This document shows positions 1-6,750 of a stretch of DNA of 16,132 nt, piece after piece. How positions within the stretch are numbered: position 1 is the stretch's first letter; the number at the start of each line of letters is the position of its first letter. Made by a program: the position numbers and the translations under genes. The stretch covers positions 1-16,132 of the forward strand of contig JAEUMC010000065.1 in the NCBI GenBank assembly GCA_016793415.1, read 5' to 3'. The notes below the pieces were generated by a model. It was not told the DNA's origin and did no database searches. It was given only the letters and a program-made list of their open reading frames with translations. The DNA comes from Devosia sp. (GTDB lineage: Bacteria; Pseudomonadota; Alphaproteobacteria; Rhizobiales; Devosiaceae).

Positions 1-685
1 CGCCCGAAACCGCAAAGGTGATGATCTTGACGAGGTTGGTGCGGATGCCCGAGAGCAGCGCCGCTTCCTCGTTGCCGCCCACCGCGAAGATGGCGCGGCC
101 CAGCGTCGTGCGGTTGAGGATGAACATCATCAGCGCCATGAACGCCAGCATCACCAGCACCGCCACATTGACCAGGTCGAGCTTGGCCCGGCCGAGCCAG
201 GCAAATTCCTCGACCCGCACCGGGATCAGCTTGCCGTTGGTGATGAGGATGGCCATGCCGCGATAGACGAGGCTGGTGGCCAGCGTCACGAGGAACGAGT
301 GCACGTTGAAGGCGGTGATGATGACGCCGTTGATCGAACCGAGCAGTAAGCCGATCAGCGGCGCCGCGATGATCGCGACCAGCGGATCGACATTGATGGC
401 GAGCCAGGCCGCGCTTACCGAGGCGACACCGAAAATCGCGCCAGTCGACAGATCGAACCCGCCGCCGATGATCACCAGGGTCAGCGCGCAGGCGATGATG
501 AACAGCGGCGTCGACTGGTTGAGAATGTTGAACAGGTTCCGCGGCGTCAGGAATGACGGCGACAGCAGCGTGAGCGCGACCAGCATCACCGCGATGATGA
601 TGAGCACGCCATACTGGCGCACGAAGTCGCCGATATCGAAGCGCCGGGGCGCGGCGGCGGGTTTGGTGAGTGTGGTGTCGGCCAT
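1..685 (-). CDS. CUT2-family sugar-type ABC transporter permease (partial, C-terminus off the window)
   Basis: Inner-membrane permease of a ribose/xylose/galactose-type (RbsC-like) importer. I translated it by hand: it starts ATG-GCC-GAC-ACC at 685 and stays open to base 1, giving 228 residues. RbsC-family permeases are about 320-340 residues, so roughly 100 are missing beyond the window. The family is shown by hydrophobic segments at about residues 26-44, 60-75, 85-98, 101-118, 130-148 and 172-190, by the glycine-rich GGGFDLSTGAIFG stretch (75-87), by GSINGVI (116-122), and by the cytoplasmic RTTLGRAIFAVGGNEEAA loop (192-209) that contacts the ATPase. The start codon overlaps the ATPase stop by one base (TGATG), so the two are translationally coupled. 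It should act with the ATPase and binding protein upstream. Substrate specificity cannot be read from it. Confidence 0.93.
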   Translation of the reverse strand, partial: MADTTLTKPAAAPRRFDIGDFVRQYGVLIIIAVMLVALTLLSPSFLTPRNLFNILNQSTPLFIIACALTLVIIGGGFDLSTGAIFGVASVSAAWLAINVDPLVAIIAAPLIGLLLGSINGVIITAFNVHSFLVTLATSLVYRGMAILITNGKLIPVRVEEFAWLGRAKLDLVNVAVLVMLAFMALMMFILNRTTLGRAIFAVGGNEEAALLSGIRTNLVKIITFAVSG

Positions 686-2220
686 CAGCTGGCAGCCTCC
701 TGGCGATTGCGTTGGCTGTTCTGTTCGAGAAAGACGCGGGTCAGCGCCGCTTCCACCGTCAATGCGGCGGCGGGCTCTTCGGCGAAGATCCGGCCTTCGC
801 TGAGCAGGTAGCAGCGGTGGGACAGGTTGATGACTTCCTCGAGTTCGGATGAAATCAGCAGCACCCCGACGCCCTGCCGCGCCATCTCGACGATGAAATC
901 GTGGATGCGACGACGCGCTCCGATATCGACGCCGCGCGAGGGCTCGTCGAGGATCAGCAGCTTGGGCTTGGCCACCGCCCATTTGGAGAGCAGCACCTTC
1001 TGCTGGTTGCCGCCCGAGTAACGTGCCACCCGGCCGTCGATCGCCCCCGGCACGATGCCGAAATGGCCGATCATGTCGCGCGCCTGGCGAACCTCGGCAC
1101 CGCGGTCGAGGATGCCGAGGCGGCTGATCCGGCCGAGCGTACCGAGGCTGATGTTGAAGCGGGTCGGCTGGGTCAGCACCAGGCCCTGCTTGCGCCGATC
1201 CTCGGGCACCAGCGCCACGCCGGCGGCAATGGCATCGTGCACCGTGAAGCGACGCCTGACCGGTGCGCCCTCGATCAGATACTCGCCGCCGGTGATGCGG
1301 TCGGCGCCGAACAGGGCGCGCGCCACCTCGGTGCGGCCCGAACCGACGAGACCGACCAGTCCGACGATTTCGCCCGGACGGACGGCGAGGGAAATATCGG
1401 AGAGTCCCGTGCCGGTGCTGACCCCGCGCAGTTCGGCGATCGGCGGCAGCGTTTCGGCCGGGGCGGCGGGCAGTGCCGGCCAGAGGATTTCGGCCGCCTG
1501 CCCAAGCATGGAATCGACCAGCGTCTGTTTGGTCTCACCCGCCATCGGCGAGGTCCGAACCACCTTGCCGTCGCGCATGATGGTGACGTTGTCGCAATTG
1601 GCGAGGATATGGTCGAGGAAGTGGCTGACATAGATCACGGTCTTGCCCTGCCCCTTCAGCCGCCGGATCACCTCATGCAGCCGGTCGGCTTCGTCCTCGG
1701 TCAGGGACGAGGTCGGCTCGTCCATGATGATGACCTGCGCATCGCGGGCGATGGCGCGCATGATCTCGACCTTCTGGCGCTCGGCGATGCGCAGCGTCGC
1801 CACCTTGGCGAAGGGATCGATGCCGAAATCGCAGGCCTTCTCCAGCGCCGCGAAGCGCGCCGCGTCGCCGCCGACCAGGATGCCGGCGCGCTGGCTCTCG
1901 CGGCCCAGAAACACGTTCTGCACCACGTTGAGTTCGGGCGCGAGCTGCAGCTCCTGGTGGATCATCGCGACGCCCAGACCCAACGCGTCGCGCGGCGAAA
2001 ACCGCGCCACCCGGGCGCCGAGGATTTCGACCTCACCCTCGTCCGGCGTGTAATAGCCGCCGATGATCTTGCCGAGACTGGATTTGCCGGCGCCGTTCTC
2101 GCCGACCAGCGCGTGCACCGTGCCCGCGGCGATTTCGACGTCGATGCCCTCGAGGATGCGCGTACCGCCAAAGCTCTTGGCAACGCCGCGTACCCGCACG
2201 GCAATAGTTGGAGTGGTCAT
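685..2220 (-). CDS. CUT2-family sugar-type ABC transporter ATP-binding protein, two ABC domains (RbsA/MglA/XylG-like)
   Basis: Cytoplasmic ATPase of 511 residues, the usual length for fused double-ABC proteins of ribose-type importers. The N-terminal domain has Walker A GENGAGKS (40-47), Q-loop IHQE (87-90), signature LRIAERQK (143-150) and Walker B VIIMDE (163-168) followed by PTSSL. The C-terminal domain has the degenerate Walker A typical of the family, GLVGSGRT (290-297, Arg where Lys is expected), signature SGGNQQ (402-407) and Walker B LLILDE (421-426). By family rule only the first site is expected to hydrolyse ATP well. Start ATG at 2220 is preceded by AGGGGACGCCC. The gene lies 73 bases downstream of the binding-protein gene, with a perfect 28-base palindrome between them, and overlaps the permease by one base. 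It is certain as a transporter ATPase; the transported solute is unknown. Confidence 0.96.
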   Translation of the reverse strand: MTTPTIAVRVRGVAKSFGGTRILEGIDVEIAAGTVHALVGENGAGKSSLGKIIGGYYTPDEGEVEILGARVARFSPRDALGLGVAMIHQELQLAPELNVVQNVFLGRESQRAGILVGGDAARFAALEKACDFGIDPFAKVATLRIAERQKVEIMRAIARDAQVIIMDEPTSSLTEDEADRLHEVIRRLKGQGKTVIYVSHFLDHILANCDNVTIMRDGKVVRTSPMAGETKQTLVDSMLGQAAEILWPALPAAPAETLPPIAELRGVSTGTGLSDISLAVRPGEIVGLVGLVGSGRTEVARALFGADRITGGEYLIEGAPVRRRFTVHDAIAAGVALVPEDRRKQGLVLTQPTRFNISLGTLGRISRLGILDRGAEVRQARDMIGHFGIVPGAIDGRVARYSGGNQQKVLLSKWAVAKPKLLILDEPSRGVDIGARRRIHDFIVEMARQGVGVLLISSELEEVINLSHRCYLLSEGRIFAEEPAAALTVEAALTRVFLEQNSQRNRQEAAS

Positions 2221-2248
2221 GGGCGTCCCCTGCTGCTCGATGCCCGGG

Positions 2249-2276
2249 GTGCCGGGGGCGATATCGCCCCCGGCAC
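2249..2276. repeat. Perfect 28-base palindrome between binding-protein and ATPase genes
   Basis: Arms GTGCCGGGGGCGAT (2249-2262) and ATCGCCCCCGGCAC (2263-2276) are exact reverse complements. In RNA the arms would form a very stable hairpin. It lies 17 bases past the binding-protein stop and 28 bases before the ATPase start. Such hairpins after binding-protein genes are known to block 3' exonucleases or partly terminate transcription, so that binding protein is made in excess over membrane components. There is no T-run, so complete termination is unlikely. Confidence 0.75.
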
Positions 2277-2293
2277 GGATGTTGCCGTTCCGA

Positions 2294-3283
2294 TCAGCCT
2301 TCCCACTCGGCCTTAAAGTCCGGATTGGCGTCGAGCCATTCCTTGGTGACGATCAGCGGATTGGTGGCCTTGGTGGCGGGGTCGATCCAGTTCTCGACCG
2401 TCTCCCCCTTCTTGGCCCGGATCAGCGCATCGGCCGCATAGAACCCCTCGGAATACGGGTACCCGGAGAGCGTCGCGTCGAACACGCCGGCTTTGATCTT
2501 GTCGACGGTGATCTGGTTGAGGCCGCCGCCGATCAGGTAGATCGGCTCGATCGGGATGCCGGCATCGGCCAGCGCGATCTCGACACCGAGCAGGTGCTGG
2601 TCCGCGTTCGAGAGCACCACGTCGATCTTGGGGTTCGCCTGGATGATGTCCTGGAACGCCGTCAGCGAGGCATCCGGGCTGTAATTGCCTTCGCCGGTGG
2701 CGACGACCTTGATGTTGGCGTGCTGGCCCAGCACCGTCTCGAAGCTCTTGTAGCGCAGGTTGTCGAACGGGAACTGCAGCTGGCCGATCATGATCACCAC
2801 GTTGCAGGGATCCTTGTCGGCGCAGAACTTCACCACTTCCTCGGCCTGGGCGGAGGCGCCGTCGACCGGATTGGAGGCAACCGTGGTGGTGAGGCCGGGG
2901 ACCTGCGGGGTCATCACCGTCAGTTCCGGACCGACCGGGAACAGCGTCGAGGCGACGAGCAGGCCTTCCTTGGTCGCTTCCTCGAGCGCGGTGGCGATGC
3001 CGACCGTGTCGTTGGGAGCAATGATGATGCCGTCGAAGCGGCCGCCGGCGATGATGTCTTCCACCTGCTTGTATTGGGTGGCGGCATTGAACTCGCCGTC
3101 GAAGATCTCGACCTCGACCCCGCCGGCCTTCTCGGCGGCAGCCTTCACGCCCTGCCAGGTCGCATCATTGTAGCCGTTCTGGCTCGATGCGGCGAGGAAG
3201 GCCAGGCGGATCGGCTCCTGGGCCATGGCGGTGGCGGGGATGAGGCACGTGGCCAGCAGTGCCGCGGCAATGAGTTTATGCAT
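2294..3283 (-). CDS. Periplasmic sugar-type ABC transporter substrate-binding protein (RbsB-like, Peripla_BP_4)
   Basis: Secreted solute receptor of the importer, 329 residues. A Sec signal peptide spans residues 1-21, with a hydrophobic core and cleavage after AMA, so the mature protein begins QEPIRLAFLA. The following pattern is the two-lobed ribose-binding fold: first-strand RLAFLAASSQNGYND, then GGVEVEIFDGEFNAATQYKQ, the GRFDGIIIAPND nucleotide-fold turn, and the second-lobe IDVVLSNADQHLLGVEIAL. Two cysteines (CADKDPC) are close enough for a disulfide. Start ATG at 3283 has AGGAG seven bases upstream. The gene follows the GAF gene by 99 bases that contain two stem-loops, so its level may be set separately. 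Although the fold is called sugar-binding, the class also carries non-sugars, and the neighbouring hydrolases leave the ligand open. Confidence 0.93.
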   Translation of the reverse strand: MHKLIAAALLATCLIPATAMAQEPIRLAFLAASSQNGYNDATWQGVKAAAEKAGGVEVEIFDGEFNAATQYKQVEDIIAGGRFDGIIIAPNDTVGIATALEEATKEGLLVASTLFPVGPELTVMTPQVPGLTTTVASNPVDGASAQAEEVVKFCADKDPCNVVIMIGQLQFPFDNLRYKSFETVLGQHANIKVVATGEGNYSPDASLTAFQDIIQANPKIDVVLSNADQHLLGVEIALADAGIPIEPIYLIGGGLNQITVDKIKAGVFDATLSGYPYSEGFYAADALIRAKKGETVENWIDPATKATNPLIVTKEWLDANPDFKAEWEG

Positions 3284-3297
3284 GCGTTGTCTCCTGT

Positions 3298-3313
3298 CGG
3301 GACGTCTGTCCCG
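3298..3313. repeat. Short stem-loop just ahead of the binding-protein ribosome binding site
   Basis: CGGGAC (3298-3303), loop GTCT, GTCCCG (3308-3313) form a perfect six-base-pair stem. On the minus strand it ends a few bases before the AGGAG that serves the binding-protein gene. It could protect the 5' end of a processed mRNA or tune access to the ribosome site. No promoter is obvious beside it. Confidence 0.45.
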
Positions 3314-3360
3314 CTCCTGTTGCGTTTCCCTTGGGCCCGTGAAAACCGGACCACGTAATG

Positions 3361-3380
3361 CGCCGCCAGCAAGAGCGGCG
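3361..3380 (-). terminator. Stem-loop directly after the GAF-protein gene; possible weak terminator
   Basis: CGCCGC (3361-3366) and GCGGCG (3375-3380) pair around an eight-base loop, two bases past the GAF stop codon on the minus strand. No T-run follows, so any termination would be partial or Rho-dependent. It marks a possible boundary between the hydrolase genes and the transporter genes. Confidence 0.35.
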
Positions 3381-3382
3381 AG

Positions 3383-3928
3383 TTATCCTTCCATCGCCGC
3401 CGGTGCGCCGGCGGTGTCGGTTCCGTGGAAGTTGGCGCCTTCCGACCCATCGAGGTCGAGCAAAAGAAAGGCGAGGGTCGCGACCGGTTGCCAGGCAAGC
3501 GCCAGCGCCACCCGGTCGGCGGTGAAATGTCCCTTGCGATGCAAGAGGTTGATGGTGCCGATCACGCGGCCATCGGCGATCGCCGGCAGGTTCATGTTGG
3601 ATTCGAACCCGAGCTCGAGGATCTTCCGCCAGTCGAAGAACACCGTGGCGATCTCCTCGATGCTGGTCGAGGAGAACGGGCGACGGCCTTCGATCACGGT
3701 CTCGAAATAGCGGTTGCGGTCGAGCCGCTTGAAGTTGCCCGTCGGATAGGCCGCCGCATCGTCGGTCCACACCCGGCGCGAGCGCATCTGCTTGAGGTCA
3801 TAGACCGACGCGGTGGTGAGGAGCGAGCCGGCCGCTTGGTGGATACCGGCCCGGGCATAGGCGAAAACCGCCTCGGCGGCGTGCTCGCCCTCGGCCAGCC
3901 TGAACGCATGCGCGAGGTCCGGCGTCAT
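3383..3928 (-). CDS. GAF-domain protein, single domain
   Basis: A 181-residue soluble protein that is essentially one GAF domain (about residues 20-157), the small-molecule-binding fold of many sensors. Recognisable are the YDLKQMRSRRVWTDDAAAYP strand region (43-62), ETVIEGRRPFSSTSIEEIA (76-94), and the closing strand pair SNMNLPAIADGRVIGTINLLH (110-130) followed by a hydrophobic helix. There is no DNA-binding, kinase, cyclase or phosphodiesterase domain attached. The last 20 residues look disordered. ATG at 3928 overlaps the amidohydrolase stop by four bases (ATGA) and has a strong GGAGG five bases upstream, so the two genes are co-translated. Its job is unknown: it may bind the substrate or product of the amidohydrolase, act as an accessory subunit, or sense the transported compound. 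Family assignment is fairly sure, function is not. Confidence 0.85.
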   Translation of the reverse strand: MTPDLAHAFRLAEGEHAAEAVFAYARAGIHQAAGSLLTTASVYDLKQMRSRRVWTDDAAAYPTGNFKRLDRNRYFETVIEGRRPFSSTSIEEIATVFFDWRKILELGFESNMNLPAIADGRVIGTINLLHRKGHFTADRVALALAWQPVATLAFLLLDLDGSEGANFHGTDTAGAPAAMEG

Positions 3929-5154
3929 GCGCGCCTCCGGTCATGTGCGACGACGCCGTCCTTGACCACCAGCTTCAGGTGCTCGGCCGGCCGGCCCAGC
4001 GCCGCAATATCGGCGAACGGGTCGACGTCGAAGGCCACGAGGTTGGCGCGCGCACCGGCCGCCATGGTGCCGATCTCGCCTTCCATGCGGCAGAGCCGGG
4101 CCCCGGCCTCCCACATGCCGCCGAGGATTTCCTTGGGCGTCAGCACCTCGGCGAGCAGCGCAAACTCGAGCCCGCCATATTTGCGCAGCTGGCCCAGCAG
4201 GTCGGTGCCGAAGGCCATCGGCAGGCCGGCCTTACGCATGATGCTGAGCGAGTTGCGGCCGCCATCGCGCACCACGTCGAGCTTGAGCTGTTCGGCCTCG
4301 CCGAGGCCGAGCTGGGCTCCCTCGAGCTTCAAACCCTCATAGGCGGCCAGCGTCGGGATGGCGATGCAGCCCGCTTCGGCCGCCATCGCCGCCGTCTCGG
4401 CGCCAATCAGGTTGCAGTGCTCGAGCGACTTGACGCCCAGCTTCACGCAGCGGCGGATCGAGGCGTCGGAGTAGACATGCGCCGACACATAGGTATTGGC
4501 GTTGCCCGCCTCCTCGACCATCGCCCGGATCTCGTCGTCGGAATATTGCAGGCCGTCGATCGGATCGTTCGGCGAGGAGACACCGCCATTGGCCATCACC
4601 TTGATGAACCGGGCGCCTTCCTTGATCATCTTGCGGCAGGCGCGGCGCACCTCGTCGACCCCGTCGACCAAGACGCCCATATTGCCGACCCGCCAGCCCA
4701 GGGTATCGGGGCGGCTGTCGGTGCGCTGGCGCAGGTCCGTATGCCCGCCGGTCATCGACAGCCCCTTGCCGCAGATGACCAGGTCCGGCCCGGCGATCAG
4801 CCCTTCGTTGACGCCGCGCACCAGCCCGAAATCGGCGCCACCGAGATCGCGCACCGTGGTGAAGCCATCGGCCAGCAGCCCTTCCATCACTTTGGTGGCA
4901 CGCACCGCTGCCAGGCTGTCCGGCGCAATGGCATTGGCCCACAGGTCGAGCGACCAGGCCACGACGTGGAAATGGCAATCGATGAAGCCCGGCATCAGCG
5001 TCAGGCCGCCCAGATCGATCACCTCGTCCCCGGGCGCCGCCGGTGCGCCGACCCCGGCGATCCTGCCGTCGCGCACCGAGACACTGGTCGGCGCACTCAG
5101 CACCTGGCGCTCGAGGTCGACAAGGCGGGCGTTGATGAAGCTCAGCGCACTCAT
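3925..5154 (-). CDS. Amidohydrolase-superfamily metal-dependent hydrolase (imidazolonepropionase/prolidase-like)
   Basis: A 409-residue cytoplasmic TIM-barrel hydrolase. The metal site is complete: H61-x-H63 in DCHFH, carboxylatable K185 in FIKVMANGG, H226 in SAHVYS, H246 in SLEHC, and D318 in FGTD. The N-terminal strand domain (GRIAGVG, 30-36) and the C-terminal GTMAAGARANLVAFDVDPFADI return to the composite barrel are typical. The pattern is closest to the group annotated as imidazolonepropionase-like or Xaa-Pro dipeptidase-like amidohydrolases, which cleave amide or lactam bonds. The real substrate is unknown. Start ATG at 5154 has only a weak purine stretch upstream, but it overlaps by four bases the stop of a possible 26-codon leader ORF. 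A candidate promoter with the TTGTCGACAA operator lies about 110-136 bases upstream. It is followed by the coupled GAF gene. Confidence 0.93.
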   Translation of the reverse strand: MSALSFINARLVDLERQVLSAPTSVSVRDGRIAGVGAPAAPGDEVIDLGGLTLMPGFIDCHFHVVAWSLDLWANAIAPDSLAAVRATKVMEGLLADGFTTVRDLGGADFGLVRGVNEGLIAGPDLVICGKGLSMTGGHTDLRQRTDSRPDTLGWRVGNMGVLVDGVDEVRRACRKMIKEGARFIKVMANGGVSSPNDPIDGLQYSDDEIRAMVEEAGNANTYVSAHVYSDASIRRCVKLGVKSLEHCNLIGAETAAMAAEAGCIAIPTLAAYEGLKLEGAQLGLGEAEQLKLDVVRDGGRNSLSIMRKAGLPMAFGTDLLGQLRKYGGLEFALLAEVLTPKEILGGMWEAGARLCRMEGEIGTMAAGARANLVAFDVDPFADIAALGRPAEHLKLVVKDGVVAHDRRRA

Positions 5155-5231
5155 CGGCTGGACACCACCAGCTCGCGCGGTGCGACGTCCAGCCGTCGAT
5201 GGGGCATCTGGTTCTGCTCGGTTAGGCGCAT
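5151..5231 (-). CDS. Possible 26-codon leader ORF coupled to the amidohydrolase
   Basis: Reading leftward, ATG at 5231 opens a 26-codon frame (MRLTEQNQMPHRRLDVAPRE, then LVVSSR) ending in TGA at 5153-5151. AGGA lies five bases before its start. Its stop overlaps the amidohydrolase ATG (5154) as ATGA, the same four-base coupling used between the amidohydrolase and GAF genes. The amidohydrolase itself lacks a convincing ribosome site, so initiation could depend on ribosomes finishing this frame. It resembles no family I know and has no run of a single amino-acid codon that would suggest attenuation. It could be chance, since GC-rich spacers often stay open. Confidence 0.35.
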   Translation of the reverse strand: MRLTEQNQMPHRRLDVAPRELVVSSR

Positions 5232-5260
5232 TGAGGTCCTGCTTGCGACGCTTTCATGTC

Positions 5261-5290
5261 AGTATGAGCGAATATTTAGTTTGTCGACAA
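5261..5290 (-). promoter_or_regulatory. Candidate promoter and operator (TTGTCGACAA) for the amidohydrolase-GAF(-transporter) genes
   Basis: The ten-base palindrome TTGTCGACAA fills 5281-5290, between the M20 and amidohydrolase genes. Reading leftward, it contains TCGACA (5287-5282, five of six matches to the -35 consensus) or TTGTCG (5290-5285), and CATACT (5266-5261) follows as a -10 candidate at 15 or 18 bases respectively. This 174-base spacer is AT-richer around 5251-5290 than its neighbours. Palindromes of the TTGT..ACAA type are common GntR/FCD binding sites. The same core occurs at 6651-6662, near the GntR gene's other neighbours. Confidence 0.55.
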
Positions 5291-5328
5291 GATGGATTCT
5301 GCCTCCGATCCTGCCCAAACTTTGCCCG

Positions 5329-6597
5329 TCATGCCGCCTTGAGGCCGCACCAACTGGCTACGAAACGGGCAATCACCTCGGTGGTCGTCTGCAGGCTGGC
5401 GAGCTCGACCGCCTCGGACGGCGCGTGCATGCCCCTGGCGTTGCCGCCGTAGCAAAGCGCCGGAATGCCGTAATAGAGGTCGTAGAACCGGGTATCGCTG
5501 GTGGCCGTCATGCTGAGCGGTTCGAGCGCCTTGCCGAGCACCTCGGCATGGATATCGGCCAGGAGCGCCTCTGCCGCGGTGCCGGGAGCAAAGACGTGGC
5601 CATCGGCCTGGAAGCCGATCCAGCTGAGCGTCGGCATTTCGGCCTCGAGCGCGGCGGCGCAGCGACGAATTGTCTCGCTGACGCGCTCACGCACATCGGC
5701 GAGGCCATGTCCCGGCAGCACCGACAGCCGGCATTCCAGCTCGCACCACGACGGGACCGAACCCAGCCAGTCCCCGCCGCGGATCTTGCCGGGGTTGAAC
5801 TTCACCGGGTCGGCAATGGCGCCGAAATACGGGTGCGTCACTGCCTCGGCATTGATCTCGGCCGTCAGCCCCTTGAGCGCCTCGATATAGGCCATGGCCG
5901 CCAGAATGGCGTGCGAGCCCGTGGATGCGCCTGCAAACACGTGCCCCGGCCGGCCCAGGATGCGCAGCCGGAACCACACCGAGCCCAGTTCGGCACGGAT
6001 GATCCGGTGCCCCATGCTTTCGGGGATGAATGCCGCATCGGCGCGATACCCTCGCGCCAGCGTCGAGAGCGCCCCGTTGCCGGTGCATTCCTCCTCGCTC
6101 ACCGTCTCGATATGCACGCGCGAGCCCGGCACGTAACCGAGCCGGCGCAGCGCATCGAGCGCGAACACCATGGCCGAGACGCCGGCCTTCATGTCGCCGG
6201 TGCCGCGGCCATGCATCCAGCCGTCGCGGATCTCCGGCTGGAACGGGTCCTGCGACCACAACTCAGGCGCCCCTACCGGCACAACGTCGATGTGGCCCTG
6301 GAGGATCAGGCTCCGCCCGACCGGAGCCTCGACCTCGTGCGTCGCCACCACCTGCACGGCTTTCGAATAATCGGCGTCGACAACCGGCGAGTAACCCGGC
6401 AGGCCGGCTATCTCCACCTCATCGATGCTGTACTTGTCCACCGCCCAGCCGCGCGCCGCGAACTCGCCAGCGAGCCAATCCTGGCACTCCGCCTCGTTGC
6501 CGCGCGTGCTGTCGAACGAGGCGAGCTTGCCCAGCCACTCCGTCTGCTGGCCAAACCCCTCGGCCACCGCCGCGCGCAGCGCTGTCGGATCGATCAT
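5329..6597 (-). CDS. M20-family zinc metallopeptidase / deacylase (ArgE/DapE-like)
   Basis: A 422-residue cytoplasmic di-zinc hydrolase of the M20 group, which removes acyl groups or terminal residues from amino-acid amides. The metal and catalytic residues are intact: H102 with D104 in GHIDVVP, bridging D135 in GTGDMK, catalytic and metal-binding glutamates in SEEE (168-170), acidic E193 in IPES, and H391 in GMHAPSE near the C-terminus. The dimerisation (lid) insert lies at roughly 200-320. An upstream ATG at 6630 is in frame, but I choose ATG at 6597 because GAGGAG lies seven bases before it and the family starts near here. It diverges from the DapA-like gene across 153 bases holding the shared operator. 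The substrate is not identifiable; ArgE, DapE and carboxypeptidase-type activities are all possible. Confidence 0.92.
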   Translation of the reverse strand: MIDPTALRAAVAEGFGQQTEWLGKLASFDSTRGNEAECQDWLAGEFAARGWAVDKYSIDEVEIAGLPGYSPVVDADYSKAVQVVATHEVEAPVGRSLILQGHIDVVPVGAPELWSQDPFQPEIRDGWMHGRGTGDMKAGVSAMVFALDALRRLGYVPGSRVHIETVSEEECTGNGALSTLARGYRADAAFIPESMGHRIIRAELGSVWFRLRILGRPGHVFAGASTGSHAILAAMAYIEALKGLTAEINAEAVTHPYFGAIADPVKFNPGKIRGGDWLGSVPSWCELECRLSVLPGHGLADVRERVSETIRRCAAALEAEMPTLSWIGFQADGHVFAPGTAAEALLADIHAEVLGKALEPLSMTATSDTRFYDLYYGIPALCYGGNARGMHAPSEAVELASLQTTTEVIARFVASWCGLKAA

Positions 6598-6650
6598 CGT
6601 GCCACTCCTCAACTCCAATCGGCACCCCACGTGCAGGATTGGATTTCTCC

Positions 6651-6681
6651 TGTCGACAAACTGTCGGCTGAACCCTATAGG
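6651..6681 (+). promoter_or_regulatory. Promoter and operator in the divergent M20 / DapA-like spacer
   Basis: TCGACA (6653-6658) and TATAGG (6676-6681) are separated by 17 bases, a good housekeeping promoter pointing right toward the DapA-like gene. The -35 box is part of TGTCGACAAACT (6651-6662), whose reverse complement AGTTTGTCGACA also occurs at 5278-5289. The -10 box lies in the palindrome CCCTATAGGG (6673-6682), which also offers CTATAG leftward for the M20 gene, so the operator would sit near that transcript's start. A protein bound here could repress both directions. Confidence 0.6.
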
Positions 6682-6750
6682 GAGATGACAACGAAGTGCA
6701 ATACGCTTTGATGAACCGTTTGATTGCCCTTAGCTGCTGGAGCTGACCTT

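Noticed and set aside
901..2316. A 471-codon rightward open frame opposite the transporter ATPase gene
   Set aside because: Shadow of a gene with both ABC domains intact.
5329..6630. Longer M20 protein starting at ATG 6630
   Set aside because: The internal ATG at 6597 has GAGGAG at ideal spacing, and the extra eleven residues do not look like part of the family fold.
3943..6711. A 922-codon rightward open frame opposite the amidohydrolase and M20 genes
   Set aside because: It is the antisense shadow of two genes with complete catalytic motifs. GC-rich third-position bias suppresses stops on the opposite strand, and the translation is low-complexity, His/Arg/Ala-rich and matches no fold.
6711..6746. 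Eleven-codon ORF (MNRLIALSCWS) just before the DapA-like gene
   Set aside because: No ribosome site precedes it, it is too short to support, and it lacks the start-stop overlap seen with the amidohydrolase leader.
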